Part shown: positions 1-15,454 of the stretch, piece by piece
Layout: the number at the start of each line of letters is the position of its first letter
Position numbering within the stretch: the first letter of the stretch is position 1
Source of the DNA: Piliocolobus tephrosceles
Lineage: Eukaryota > Chordata > Mammalia > Primates > Cercopithecidae
DNA length: 64,000 bases
NCBI RefSeq assembly: GCF_002776525.5
Contig: NC_045441.1
Coordinates: 124,058,275-124,122,274, forward strand
Reading direction: 5' to 3'
Notes under the pieces: model-generated
Databases searched by the model: none
Seen by the model: the letters and a program-made list of their open reading frames with translations, nothing else
Told to the model about the DNA's origin: nothing
Program-made: the position numbers and the translations under genes

Positions 1-941
1 CTCGTTGACTTCTATGACGGAAGAGTGTAGCATTTGAGCTGACATTGAGGGACAGATAAGTGGGGTCATGGTAAAAATGGAGAGGAGGAAAGAACCACTT
101 AAGGAAAAGCATCATCAAAGAGGCAAGAGTGTATAAAATGAAGTTAAAAGAAACAAAAAGAAAACTTTGCTGATATTCTTTATGCTTCCTGGCACCAGCA
201 CCTTCCCTCAATTTCTGACCCCCTGTGACTGGTCCTGAGAGCATCACACAAAAATAGTGCCCTGGAAAAATGGAACATGAGTCGCCTGCACCCCCAGAGG
301 GGAGAACAGTGGGGCCTTTGCTTGGCCCTGTCTTTTCAGCATTCTGTGACTCAAGGCAGTTTACTTGTAACTGACTGGATAAATGGATTTACCAGTGGTA
401 AACCTTATCTAGTTTAAACATCATGAAATAGACCTGTACTGAGAAGGATTTCTGCAGAAGCTGCAAGCAGAGGTAACACTAATAATGCAAACCCAAGACA
501 ACGCTGACACTTACACACGGAGCGGACACTTATGCTTATGAACACAGACCGGTGCGTCCTTAGCCTCACACTTTACGTGTTCCTTTCAGCAGAGGTGAGT
601 TTCCAGCAGAGAGGGGCAATCTCACTGCTTTTCAGAAGAAACTCATGAGTGGATATATCTTTTGGAAAGTGGCACCATTTTTTTGTTATTTTGTTGGTGG
701 AAAAGATGGAAACATGTAACCTATCAAGACTATCATATCTTCACAATCCACCTTGGAAACATTTTCTAATGTATTTAAAAATCTCCCCAGTGAAGAATTT
801 CAGTAGATTTTGAAACTGTTTATTTAAAACATAAAATTGAAACACCTTGGGATTACTTTGAACTGGAACAACTGATTGACATCAGGACAATTTTTGATAA
901 AATTTTCTAGGCAAATTGCATCAAAAAATTGTGCATGGTTA

Positions 942-1396
<455 letters not shown>

Positions 1397-1564
1397 TCAC
1401 ATTATCTATTACAATGCGTTGAGCCAAGATTTTTCAAAAATAATTAGTTTTATGAACATTAATAAATTAAACATTACTTTAAATATGTCTTTGTTTTATT
1501 GTCATTCTATCCTTTTAAGTTTCTGTTCATTGTGTTTTGTAATGTCTACATTTAAATAACACTA

Positions 1565-1650
1565 CATGTAATTTATAAATGACTATACATATACATATAA
1601 TGTATATGTATACATGCATGTATATGTATGTATACATAAATGTATATATC
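1565..1650. repeat. TA/TG/CA-rich simple repeat
   Basis: Alternating tatacatatacatataatg-type sequence; degenerate (TA)n/(TGTA)n. Confidence 0.7.
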
Positions 1651-1730
1651 AGTATTAGTGGCGTATGCTCCATTTTTAAAATTGATTGTAGTATAGTATG
1701 AAAAGACATTTAGAAACCATTGGCTTAGAT

Positions 1731-1940
1731 CATGGATCACCAAACTTTTTTGTAAACAGTCAGATAGTATATATTTTCAAATTTGTGAGCCATACAGCTT
1801 CTGTCATAATAACTGAGCTCTGGCACTGAAGTGTAAAACAGCCATAGATGATAGAGGTGTGGTTGTATTCCTATAAAACTTTATTTGCAAAAACAGAGTG
1901 AGCTGGCTTTGGCCTGCAGGTCATAGTTTGCCAGTCCCTG
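1731..1940 (+). mobile_element. hAT-Charlie DNA transposon, MER5-like
   Basis: Inner text (taaacagtcagatagtatatatttt...aactttatttgcaaaaacag...tagtttgccagtccctg) matches the MER5 family. Flanks gcttagat (1723-1730) and gctcagat (1941-1948) form an 8-bp target duplication with one mismatch. Confidence 0.75.
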
Positions 1941-2689
1941 GCTCAGATGACTGAAGCTCTTTGTTAATCTCCAGGGCACCCTAAGAAAGCTTCCTATTGT
2001 AGAAAGAAAACAGGTATAGGAACTTGAAGACCTGGGTCAATCCTGATTTTGTAATTACTTGTATGAGTCACTTCTCCTCTTAGATCCCAGGTTGCCAAGT
2101 ATAAAATATAAAGCTTGAATTCGAAATAACCTCAAAATTCCTTCTAGTTTCATTAATCTATCATCTTAGATGCTCACTACCTTGCCACGATTTCAGCTGG
2201 GCTCTGAATAGAAGCAAAATCAGTGAAAATCCAATTTAATACAAGGTGGGCAAGGTGAGTTCAAGAGAGTGGAAAAGGTGACAAGAATCAAAAAGGACAG
2301 AAATTCCATTCTGAAAAATGGAAAGCCACAGCTTACAGCTCTTGAGGAGTCCTCCATGGTGCTACTGTTCTAAATGACTGTGGGACTTGCTGAACTGAAG
2401 TCTCCTCTTGCAGCTAAGATGGATGGGGTCCTTGATATGGGGTAGCTGGCCCTAATTTCTTTTATTACTTGGGGAAAGCTGCAGAGTGAGATGAAACACC
2501 TGGAGTAGAGATTGAAACTAGAAAATGTGTGCTGCCCTTCTGGGGCTCCCTTCCACAGGGCCACAGCCTTTGGAAGGAGCTTATACTTTGTGAAATGATT
2601 GGTCTGCTCTTCTCAGTTCTTCGGAGCCATCTTTCTGTATGCGCCAAGTATGACTGGCACCTCACTAATGGTCTTCATGCCTTCCAAGC

Positions 2690-3112
2690 CCTAGCCAGAT
2701 GGAATAGTGTGCTTTTCCATAACCATATTTCCCGATTCTGCAACCTTGCTATTTGAGCTTTCTGTATGTGGAAAGGTCCTCTGTCATCCCCCCAGCCCCC
2801 AATCCTAGCCATCCGAAAAGAGCCAGCTTGAATACCACTTTCTTTATGAAGCCTCTTCTGTTCCCTTAGCTGGAATTGCCTTCTTCCTCCTCTAAACTTT
2901 AAATCACTTGATCTATAAGTCTTCTCTAATATTTACCACATTGTACCTATTATCACATTCTTAACAGGTATTAACATCCCTACAGATTATGAACTCCTCT
3001 CAGGGGTTGAATTCATCTTGGCTTCTGCCCTCAGTGGCTTGAAGTAATGTTCGATAAAGTAATGTTCGATAATGGAGTAAATGTTCGATAAATGTCTATT
3101 GAATGGATGTGC
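2690..3112 (+). repeat. L2 LINE 3' end
   Basis: Order of motifs: gaagcctcttctg, tctaatatttaccacattgtacc, gattatgaactcctc, then an AAATGTCTATTGAATGGATG-like end typical of L2 3' ends. Confidence 0.6.
3043..3091 (+). repeat. Short tandem repeat of a 15-mer
   Basis: agtaatgttcgataa occurs twice head to tail (3043-3057, 3058-3072), and a third near copy starts at 3076. It lies at the end of the L2 fragment. Confidence 0.85.
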
Positions 3113-5419
3113 TAATTCCCGCCACCTGTGTCTGTTTCCAGGTTATAGCAGCAAGCATTACCTACTAGCATCCCACAACTGCAAGTTCACACTCCACCTT
3201 GGTATCTGGCAGATGGTTCTGAACAATGGTTTGCCACCTCCTCCTCGGAACCTAGGCCCCCATGCCACCTCCTCACAACCTAGGCCTCCATGCAGCCCCC
3301 TTGCTGCCCAGAGCTCACCACTCTGATGACAGTTCTGAATCGAACTGTCCTTGCCTCCAAGTCTAGGTTCCACGTGGATCGGTCAGGGAGAGGAATGTAT
3401 ACAAGAATAGCAGCCCGTAAGTCAGTGCCAGTGCTGTAACTTTGTAAATCAGAATTAATGGACTTTTTTTTTTTTAAGTCAAGTCAGTGATCTCCACCAC
3501 TGAAGCAGTTCCTCCTGTATTAGGTAACATGTTTAAGGAATTAGTGATTACATTGGTGATCTAGTCAGAAGACAGCATCAGCCTTATTGGTTTGTAATCT
3601 AATCTAACCAATGGATTAGGATGGAGTTGCCTCGTTGGGATAGAAATCTGTTCCAGGACAGACAGGAACCCTCAAGTCATTTAAGTGCTGTCGAATGTCT
3701 CTAATGCTCATGCTCCCTCTCCCAGTGTCCTTGTTCCCTGAGTCTTAAACTGTTGGTGATTCTAACTCAATTCGCACACACAAATGTAGGTGCTTAGTTA
3801 TTTAATATTATTCTATCTGTTAAAACATTTACATTTTTATAGGGGTCTTCTATTAACCTAAAGGGAATCTGTAATCATAGAAGATTCTACTTGGTTTGGT
3901 TTGGTCAGGCTGGCTTTTTACCAAATCACAACAAATGGGTGTTTGCTTTTCTCCCTCCACGTTGAGCAGGCCCTGTGTTAAGCATGGTTTCCACTGATTT
4001 AGGAAGATGATCTATCAAGAGCAGAGCAGACTCCTTGACTTCCTTTCTCAACAGTAGGGAGATGGGACCCATGAGCAGTGGTTGGCTGCCAAGTCCCCTG
4101 CAAGAATGAATATTCTCTCTAGTGGGCAAAGCATCCATGATTTGGTCCTTCATTTCCCATTTCCTGTCTCCACTCAAGGTTTGTCTTTCTACTTTCTGCC
4201 GCTTGTACACAAAGCTCTCCAATGCTAGCACCTGGAGTGGGGGTATGAACCAACTGGATGTTAGATAGCTATGTGCAGGACCTCTGGAGTCAGGCAGGTA
4301 GGGTTCAGTCCATTCTTATTAGAATGGCAGTGACTTCTTCACTAGCAGGGCTAGCAACAATGCCCCAGTGTCAAATCTATCATATATTACAGTTTCCTGT
4401 CTGAAGAAGAGATGAGGGGTACAACAGGGAGGAACAAGATGGGAGGCAATGCCACTCGAGTGGAAAGGAGCCCTGGGAAGGAGGAAATGAATAGTAAATC
4501 TTTTTCCAATTAAGAAAAATGAGAGTGGAAGCAAAAAAGCTCCAGAGGGCACTTTTGGGGGAGGGAAAGATCGTAAAAGGCCTGTTATGAAAATCCATTA
4601 CCCATAAATTTCCCCACATTAAGCAGAGCCTGTCTAGAGAGGATGTTGAGAATTCACTCAGCTGACACAAGAAATGTGACTTGATTTAGCAGCATCCACA
4701 TGCCGTTTACGGTTTCCATTGGCATGTCTGCAATACCACTTTCCCTTGCAGAGATCTCCTTTAATTACTCACAGGCTTATAATCTCCATTTAAGGACATC
4801 TTGCTTTCATTTTCCAATCACTTTATGTCTTTTGTCAGATGTCTACTGATGTGATAGTGGTACCATAATTTGAAGCTCAACCACGTGAGATTATGGACTT
4901 TAGTATTGCATTACATGAACATTTCAGATTTGGGGGTGAGACTTGAACTTCTAGATCACTCTAAATATAAGACTCATCTAAAAGGAGTTCATATTTTTTA
5001 CATTTGAAGAAGACAATGGAAATTCCTCTTTCTAGGAGATTGTCTTCGGATATGAAAATAACGTGCTTGTTTATATACCTGTGGTCAGATGTCATTGCAT
5101 CCAACTCAGCCAGTAGAAATGGAGCAGGTGTGATTCAGTTGTATATCCAGATCTAGACCTCTAGGCAAGAGAAAGAGCTAGAAGAATATAGTGCTGCCAG
5201 CCATCGACACCTGGGTCTGAAGTGTTTCCTAATGTTTTATTTTCTTTAAACGACTAAGCCCAAGGTTTATTATTCACATCTACTATGCACATTAAAGCAA
5301 GATTGTCCTTTACTAGATAATAGCAGTCAAAGAACAGCTCCAACTCAGATTTTACTTTTGATTGACAACATTTTTTAAAAGCCTAAGTTCATTGAGGATC
5401 ATATTTATTTAAAATTCTT

Positions 5420-5733
<314 letters not shown>

Positions 5734-6796
5734 TAAAATTCTTACTCATTATTTAAGACTCTTATAAACAAAGAATTCTAGGTTGGGGATGAAGAAAAGG
5801 TAAAGTTCATGAAAACCCAGGTAATAACTGGGCTTATCTTTTTTAGTCACATTTATACCAGTTGAATCTTAAATAATGATGGAAAGAGAGGAAGGAGCTT
5901 GGTTATTTTATTTTAATCATCTTCCTGGCCACTTAAGCATTCATAACCCCTTTTCATTCATTTCCCCTAAAGTTTAATTCAGGTAACTAAGTCAGGAGCA
6001 ATAGATATCTTCTCCACCATCAACCCTGTCTTTCCTTACATATTCTTTGTAAACATTTATAAATTAAAAAGTGAATGTTTGTATCTGAGCAAGCTTATTG
6101 ATTTAATAGGTTGGGGTAGATGGGGTGGTGCAAATTCTGTCCCCGTTTGTGTCAAGATGAATAGATTTTAGTTTATCTTAGGAAACTGTCAAGGAATTAT
6201 CCTTCCAAAATTCGTATTCACTGGGGTTGGCAGATGCATTATTTGTTTTAAAAATAAATGTGAGAAAAAGAGGAACTCAATAAAAGACAAATCCAGTTTC
6301 TGTTCATTTTATTTGTACTGAATATCACAAACAATTTCTGGACGTTTTAAAAGAATATGGCACCAATTGAAAAAGAAATTAAACATTTGTCTCACACAAA
6401 TTATAATCTCAAGAAATGTTTGGAAAAGCTTGTGCTTCCTCTGTTGTTATAAACTACAGCTATTCATGTAAACATAGATGAATCTCAAAAACATAATGTC
6501 GAATGAAAGAATCACAGAATACATGCAGTATTGTTATGTATAGTTTTTTTAAAGGCAACACTGAAAAATACATTGTTTAGGGATGCATACCATGCTGGTA
6601 AAACTACAAAGAAAAGCAAGAGAATAATTCAGAGATCCTAAAATTCAGGCTAGTGCTTATTTGGAGGCATTTAAAAAGAGATAGGTATGCGATTGAAGAG
6701 GAGCACATAAGGATCCCTAACAACTGGTGCTGTTTAAATTGGGTAGTAGGCACATGGTTATGTGTCTAATTATTCTTTAAAGTAGTTTTGTACACA

Positions 6797-7085
6797 GCTG
6801 AGCATGGTGGCTCACGCCTGTAACCCAGAACTTTGGGAGGCCAAGGCAGGCAGATTCCTTGAGCTCAGGAGTTTGAGACCAGCCTGGGCAACATGGGGAG
6901 ACCCTGTCTCTGCAAAAAATACAAAAATTAGCCAGATGTGGTGGCACACACCTGTAGTCCCAGCTACTTGGGAGGCTGAGGTGGTCAGATCACCCCCAGG
7001 AGGTTGAGACTGCAGTGAGCCAAGATTGTACCAGTGTGCTGCAGCTGGGTTACAGAGGAGACCTTGTCTCAATAAATAAATTAAT
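6797..7085 (+). repeat. Alu
   Basis: Dimeric Alu (gctgagcatggtggctcac ... ctcaataaataaattaat tail), fairly diverged. Confidence 0.93.
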
Positions 7086-9537
7086 TAATAATAGTAATAA
7101 AACAAAGTAGTCATGTACTATACATTCATTTGTAGGTACAATATAAGTCATGATAAAAATCTTTTTAGCTTGAAATAATAAACCCAAACAATTAGAATCC
7201 ATCATTTTAAAATGTCCTGTGAATATGTGCATAGATTCAGAAATGAGCCTGTAAGCTTGGGGATCTGCCTGCCCTGGAGCAGGACCATTCTAAGAACTGT
7301 CCTTTTATAACTCAGAGTCAGAATCAGAACTCTCAGTACTCCCTGGGTGCCTTCTAACCATACAGGACCAACCAGACCTGATCTGTTTGTTGGACAGGAT
7401 GTTCCAGTCATAATGATGCTAAGTACCAGACTGCTATGGTATGTGTAGACACAAGAAGAGGATTTTATGTCACTGTGTACTCTGTTCTGCAGCATGTTTC
7501 CCCTGTCAGGGTCTGTAATTATAGAAACTCATCCAATTATGGGATGTCACCATTGTATAAAGCAAATGTTGGGCTGGTGGTGACAACTTGTGAGTACATA
7601 CATAAGAACACTAAAGCTTCCAAGTACACAGTGTTTTATTATTGAGAACCCAAGTATGGTTGGTATGCAAACTTTAGTGACTCTCAAATTATGTCTATGT
7701 ATGGGGAGATGGGGTGGGAGAATGGGGAATAAATTAAGTGGGAAATGCTTTGCTTCCTGAGTAACTTTCTTCCAAGTAATATATCCCCTTGCATGCTCTC
7801 ACCCCAGGAAAAGGCATAACACTGATACAGCAATGAACCCCACAATGAAATAATACAGCACATTTCTATGAACATTTTTTTTTTCTTCTAAACCAAGAGG
7901 GCTTTCTTTCACTCTCTATTATATTAATAACAGACCAGTTGACTATGGACTACTTACTAATCAATGTCTAAACGTATTCTGATATGAAAAATATTTTTAT
8001 TTTCCTGATTCTTTTTTCCTCCATAATTTTTAATGCCTGCCTTTTAAGGAATCCAAGGAAAAAAATTCAGAGTTGGATTTTATGTGAATTAAACGAAACC
8101 ACAACATTTTGCAGACACCGCATATAAACAAAATCATATTTAAGAGCCTGGAATGTTTCTATAAACTTCTTTTAACTTTCAAACATACAGTAAATCTGCA
8201 AGGCAAATATGACTCATTTCAGTAGCTCAGGATTTTCCCTCCTGATCACAGTATGGTCTGAGATTTTGCTAAGAATGTTTGAGCAATTTATAGAGCTACT
8301 TGGATATGTTTGGAGAATGTGCTTGCATTTCATGCTATGAAATAAAATCCCTGGGGGTTTTGGTATATGAAAAAGAATAATGAAGGTATGTGTGAGTCAT
8401 TTTGCCTCCAATAGTTGATAAGCATGTTTCCAACCTACATGAGGTTTTAACTTTTTAAGTTGGATCCCATATTAAGACCCAGGTTCAGACAATGCCATTA
8501 GCAGAACCAATAATGATGGGAATCAAATAAAAGTAATTGACTAAGAAGTCATCCTTTTTTGAGGCTGTGAGCCCCAGGCATTCTTCTTCGGGGTGTGGCC
8601 TTTATGGGGAGTGTATAACTGCAGAAAGCTGGGGACAGGATAGTGTCCTGGATTGAGTATCTCAGTTACTGGCCTGAAATCTCCATCGCTCAACACCGCT
8701 TTCTCTCAAATGACTCCTTATATGAAAGTGCAGAGACAGTGGAATGCAGAAAGATTAGAGCTGATCTTGGGGTCCAGTCAACTGTCTACTGGCCAGTAAG
8801 TTACTATGAATTCACAAATGGTTAACTTCAATAGCATTCCTTCTGTGAGTGAATTTATTTGATCTGTTGGAATTTTGGGTGCAGAGTTCTTTTTCAAAAT
8901 ATAGGAATATGGCAGAAACAATTAAGGAAAACAGACTTGGAAACTTTGATCTGAATAGAGTCCTCTTTAAGTCTTTTATAACTGGGCTTCACTACAATAC
9001 TTGGAGCCTTTTGTTTTCTCTGAGGCTTTTTCTCACTTAACCTGTGGGCCTGCATCTGTGTCTGCATTTGTGTGTGTGCTTATTAAGCACAGGGAATATT
9101 GAAGAACACAAAAAAGGTTGAAGGTGACAATTCAAAGTCTATCCACTGGCACTCTTGTAATCTCTTTCAATACACCAGTGGTTGTAGCGGTGAAGATTTT
9201 GAAAGAGATTCCCAAATTCATGTCCACACCAAGTATTTTCTGGATGCATAGTTGTCTCATGTATGACTGTTTTTCATATATGCACTGGTTTATAAAATAC
9301 AGATTCCTTTTTAGGCACTATTGAATTTATAGATATTTTATAAAGCATTTTATCAATAGATAACAAAAGTATAAGCAATTGTCATGAGATCTTAATTTTT
9401 TCTTAATATTTTAAAAGGATCCTCATTCTTAAAATGTTAGAAATTATTGCAATACAAGATATAGAAGATTACCTCTTTTCTCTAATCTTACCAGTTAGCA
9501 GTGGACTATCTTAACATATGTTGACCCAGCTTGGCTA

Positions 9538-9969
<432 letters not shown>

Positions 9970-11163
9970 CTACCCTAAAGAATTACTTGCATTGTGCAAT
10001 AGGGGAAAAAATGAAAGAACCCAAAATGTCTTTCTATACAATGGTTAAACTGTGGTATCCCATTACATAAATGATGACAATAAAGGTATGCCCTACTGAA
10101 CTGATTTTGACAAGTCCTCAAACATATTATTAAATTTTTTTAACATGGCAAAGTAACTATATTATATATCCCACATATGTAAAAAATACAGCATTGCAAT
10201 ATGCAAATCCAAACTTGATTAACTATTTGGTTATCTAGGTAATTACTCAGAGTAGTGTGATTATCAACATAAAATAAGTAAATATTTGTACTCTCTATAG
10301 ACTTAAACTGTTCTTTTTCATTCTGAGTCTTTAATGCTCCTAAACATGTAATAAAATCGGCACCCTCCCCATAAAAATGTCTATTATTTTTTCCCTGATT
10401 TAATTTTTAACATGGCTTCCTGATAAGAGATCTTGTTTTGTTAGTAGAATACTATTGCCATGATTTTACTTGAATCTTTAAGGATGATATCCTATAATCT
10501 CAAACCAGAAGACACCAAAATGGAGAAAAGATAAAATGAAGGGAACAAGAGGAACATTCTTTAAACTACGGTGAACACAGAGTAAAAATCAAACAAGACG
10601 ATCTATACTGTAGTTGAGATGATAATAAGAATTTTGCCAGTGTTGCAGAAGTTTTGAGAAATATTTGATAGGGAAGCTGGGGTGGGGGAACACTGGGGCA
10701 AGAGGATAACTCGTGCCTTGCTCCAGTGTCTTGCTAAGGAAGCTTCTGCAAGTTCCTCTGTCTCTCGTCTGGCATACATTTAGACCCTGGCCCATCCAAA
10801 TGTAATAACATCTCAGTGATCTCCTCATTTGCCATGTCTGCAAGACTTTAATTTATTTGAACTTTCTATCTAAAAGGCACAAACTATAACATGGTTATCT
10901 TGTTACTTAAGTACACTGAGGCAGCAGGGCCTGGTGTTAAAGACCTAAAATATCTTTGGTGTAAAAGCCACAGCATTAGAAGAGAGCTTTCCCATTGCAT
11001 ATATGTTTTTTTCTTATCTTGTAACACCAGGGCCCTTAAGCAGTGGTTCCAGGAATGGAAGAAAAGCCAGTCCTCTCTACTTTTTCATACTCACACAATC
11101 GAATAACATCATGTGATTATGATGGACTTTTACAATTCTTTGCATTTATTTGTCAGTGTGTGA

Positions 11164-11164
<1 letters not shown>

Positions 11165-11191
<27 letters not shown>
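11165..11191. repeat. (AC)n microsatellite
   Basis: Uninterrupted acacac run of about 27 bases. Confidence 0.95.
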
Positions 11192-11194
<3 letters not shown>

Positions 11195-12821
11195 ATTATG
11201 TCTCTTTGTCTCTTTCTCCCAAATATCCAGTGAGCCATGTTGCTGTCAACTGGTCTTGCTGCAGAAAGGTCGACTGTACCTTTCTCGAAGTGTTTGTGCC
11301 AAAAGATGAGCAAAAGCAGTTACCAAGTAACAACGTAGAATACTCCACAATAAACCTTCTTCCAACCAGCATAGGTGGGAAGTTCATGGATTCTGGTCAG
11401 ACAAACATTTTATTTCATAGAGAATTACTTTATAGATCATTTGTGGACTACCAGTTTAAAAAAAAAAAAAATAGATCCACAGTAAAATGCATTTGATTTA
11501 AACTCTATTAAACATAATTCAGTCATTCTCAGATGATTCAGATAAACTTCAGAATCCCACACTGCTTCTGAATCATCTGGGAACATCAGTGGCTTTGTTC
11601 TGTAGCATATGGCAGACAGGTTAATACTGGCATCTGCTGAATTTTCACAGAAGGAACAAATGGATTATTATGCTCTTATTACAATCCAGTGGTTGGTTAG
11701 GTATGATTTTTACTAGTCAGCAGCATTTCAAAGACATTTAAATCTGGCGTGTGGAAAATCAGAAATGTCAACATTTTGTCTTTCATGAAGCATGAAGCAG
11801 GCCCTGTGCTATCATTTGATATAATAAGGATCCTGTGTACTTGTCTTTTTGAATAAATTCTGCTTTGTGGTAAAATTAGCTTTCATGCATTACAGGTGTT
11901 AAATTGACAATTTGTCAATGATCATCAAAAGCCTGTAAAACTAGCATACTCTTAAACTCAAATTAAACTCAGAAATTCTAACTTCTGAGAAGTTTTCCTA
12001 AGTAAATAATTGAACAAGTGATTAAAGTGAGTCTATAATAACGTCCTTAGCAGCATTGTTTATAAGAAGATATACAGTTGAAAACAATCTCAAATGTGCC
12101 TCAGTAGAAAATTGGTTAGACTGTAGTAGATCCATGTAATCATTATGTATGTGTATACCTAAGTGGAATACTGTGTTGCTATTGAAATTATATATTGCTA
12201 ATATGTTAAAAATAGTCATAAACAAGGTAAATTAAAGAAATGGTGTATGAAATGATATGTATGACATAATCCTATTTTATTAAGAAAGAAAATGTGCATG
12301 CACAGGAAAATGGTACAATATATCACATACTCATGTTCAATTCTGGGTGGTATGATTCTAGGGAGTGGCTTTTAATTTCTACTTTATATATTTTGAATTG
12401 TTTGGTTTTAAAAAAATTTTATGTGTGTGTTGCTTTTAAAATCCAAAAGAATGAACAATTGAGGGTATTTTTTTTTTCAATTTTGGAAGAAAAGATAATA
12501 AACCTGTGGTGTTAGTAGGATGGGAATGTCACCATGAGGGAGAAGCCGAAAAGCTAAGAAATGACTGTTTTGCATGCCTAAGGCTAATTAATGTAGGGAG
12601 CCTCAGAGTTGAAGAATTTCCAACCCTATCAGGTCATTTGGCATGGACACAATTTTACCTATAAAGTCAATTGATATGTTCTTGAATCAGCAACTGGACA
12701 TGTTATGATTGAAAATGCCATGAAACTATTTTAGTTCTTTTTTTTGTTCTTAACTTTATAAACAATCTTAATATCTTTCTTTATTAGTAGTCATAAAAAG
12801 ATCTTTAGAAATTTTGCCCTG

Positions 12822-13186
12822 TGATATGGTTAGGCTTTATGTCCCTACCCAAATCTCATCTTGAATTGTACTCCCCATAATCTCCACGTGTCAAGGGAGA
12901 GACCAGGTGGAGGTGATTGAATCATGGGGCAGTTTCCCCCATCCTGTTCTCATGATAGTGAGTTCTCACAAGATCTGATGGTTTTATAAGGGGCTCTTCC
13001 TTCTTCATTTGGCACTCTAGTGAAGAGGGTGCCTTGCTTCTCCTTCACCTTCTACCATAATTGTAAGTTTCCTGAGGCCTCCCCAGCCATGCTGAACTGT
13101 GAACTGTGAGTCAATTAAACCTCTTTCCTTTATAAGTTACCCAGTCTCGGGCAGTTCTTTATAGCAGTGTGAAATGGACTAATACA
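12822..13186 (+). mobile_element. MST-type MaLR LTR (ERVL-MaLR)
   Basis: Begins tgatatggttaggctttatg and ends ggactaataca. Diagnostic internal text includes ccaaatctcatcttgaattg, gattgaatcatggggcag, agatctgatggttttataa, and attaaacctctttcctt. Solo LTR, non-coding. Confidence 0.85.
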
Positions 13187-13546
13187 CTCTAGTAGCTGTG
13201 TATCCTAGAAAAGGAGCTCCAAATGGAGAATGATTGCCTATAAACTTTAAGCTGTACTGAGCGAGAAAAGTCAGAAGAGACAGTTGGAGATGATCAGTTG
13301 TTCAGGTCGCTCCACTGAGAAATCAAAGATGAAGAGAGGTTACATGTGATGTGGCCTATGTGGCAAATCTAGTTCATGTCAGAGCTAACAGCCAGCAATA
13401 TCCAGCCATGAAGCCCAGTGGGTAGGTGAAAGGTACCAAAGATGGTAACTTCTCAAAATAGTGGGAAATTAAGGACTTAATTAAGTGGGAAATTAATGGA
13501 CTTATATTCCATTAAGGGGACAGAGGAGTTTTGCTTTTAGGATAGG

Positions 13547-13920
13547 TGTATAAGTTCGTTTTCACACTGCTATAAAGAACTGCCTGAGATGGGTAATTTA
13601 TAAAGAAAAGAGGTGTAATTGACTCACAGTTCTGCATGGCTGGGGAGGCCTCAGGAAACTTACAATCATGGAGGAAGGGGAAGCAGGCACCTTCTTTACA
13701 AAGGGGCAGAAGAGAGAAGAGTGAGGGAAGCAGGAACTTGCCAGACACTTATAAAAGACATCAGATCTTGTGAGAATTCACTCACTGTCATGAGCACAGC
13801 ATGAGGGAACCACCCCCATGATCCAATCAGCTCCCACCACATTCCTGCTTCAACACCTGACACCTGGGGATTACAATGCAAGATGAGATTTGAGTAGGGA
13901 CACAAAGCCTAACCCTATCA
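13547..13920 (-). mobile_element. MST-type MaLR LTR (ERVL-MaLR), opposite orientation
   Basis: Starts tgtataagttcgttttcac and ends gcctaaccctatca, the reverse complement of the MST LTR layout. It lies 360 bp from the sense copy. Confidence 0.85.
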
Positions 13921-15454
13921 ATTGGGATATCCCATATGGAGTTTTGTGCCTCTTGCTTGTCTTGGAAGAAGGCGGCCCCAAGTAATAGTCATGACCTCAT
14001 GGCTGATCCAGAGATGTAAAAAAGCAAATTGAGACTTCCTGTTTTGATTAGTTTGGGAAGCAGTTATTAAGGATTGATTCTCCCTGTTGTGGTTAAAGCT
14101 GTCTACCAAGAAATAAGCCAAATGAATATTAGGCCAAGAATCTGAAGGGTGAAGCCAAACCACTGGGAAGGGCTTTCTACTGCAACTACAATGTGATTGA
14201 ATTAGAAAGGAACATTCGAACCATGTCATGTTGTCACCTCAAATTCAACAAGTCTAAAATTGAACTCATCTTTCCTCACGAAGCGACTCCTTAACTGAAC
14301 TTTCCTAACAACAGGAAGACACTGCAGTGCAGAATGCTTTGCCACGACATATCTGTCTATTATTTCATTTGGTTATCACACATAAGAAAATTTAACTCTA
14401 AAATTTAACTTTAAAAGATTAATCAAAGGGCTGCAGATTAGTAAGAGACCAATTCTAAAACCCAAGTTTTCCGAATCCTAATCTAGTCATCCATTATCAA
14501 CTATATCACACTGCCCCCCCCTCCATATTTGTGAAGTAAACCAGCCCATTTTATAGAATTACTAAGTGACACTTTATTTGTATTGGCTTTTGAGGATTGC
14601 ACATGAGCAGATTTTGGTAAACATGAAGTCAGATTTTCTCAAGTAGCAAAGAAGAAACCAACCAACCTTTGGAATCATTAATCCTGTTTTTTTATGAGAT
14701 ACCTCAGTGAAAAAAACATTCATAACATTCTTATTATTGAAGTCAAAAGATGACACAGATGAAATAAAGCACTGACTCTAAGCCTAAAAATGCCTAGTTT
14801 ATAACTCTAACATGAGCAAACCATCATCAGTTATATTAGGTTAATATATGGTATAAGTGGTATGGTTCTGTTTTGTTTTAATTTGCAAATTATTTTGGCT
14901 TTGCAATGATGTAAGAATTATAAGCATGTTCTAGAGAAGTACCATACAACATTGTACCTATAGTTAACAATTTGGTTAATAATTTTTACAATTTTAAAGT
15001 GTATTGTACACTTTAAAATATGCCAACAGGGTGGATTTCATGTTAAGTGTTCTTACCACAATTTTAAAAAGAATTATTAACATGAAATGTTTACATATCT
15101 GGATTTCTATTTTGTAGATATGTAAGTAACATTGTAATAAAAACACTGTAACTCTCCAGTACAAAAAGCAGCTTGCTACACAATGCAGCCCCACACCCAT
15201 ACCCAACCCATTGGGTTGGTCAGCACCCATCCTTTCTTGGCACTCTGTATCTCAGTACACATTCTACCTTCAAAAATAGCTAAGTCAAACATGTTCAAAA
15301 TAGCTATTTCCTCTTGAGTTTGAGCATCTGCAGTTCCCCAGCCCCAATTCTTTATTTGGAAATAAGTATTAGGAGAAACATATCTAGCATAGTGATATTG
15401 ATTTGTAATTTCCTCAAATAGACATTCACTTTAGATGACTACAAAAGCTAAATA

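Noticed and set aside
580..597. ttcctttcag-cagag-gtgagt, a possible 5-nt micro-exon
   Set aside because: Acceptor and donor look good, but five bases would shift the frame and no known caldesmon transcript has it; a chance match.
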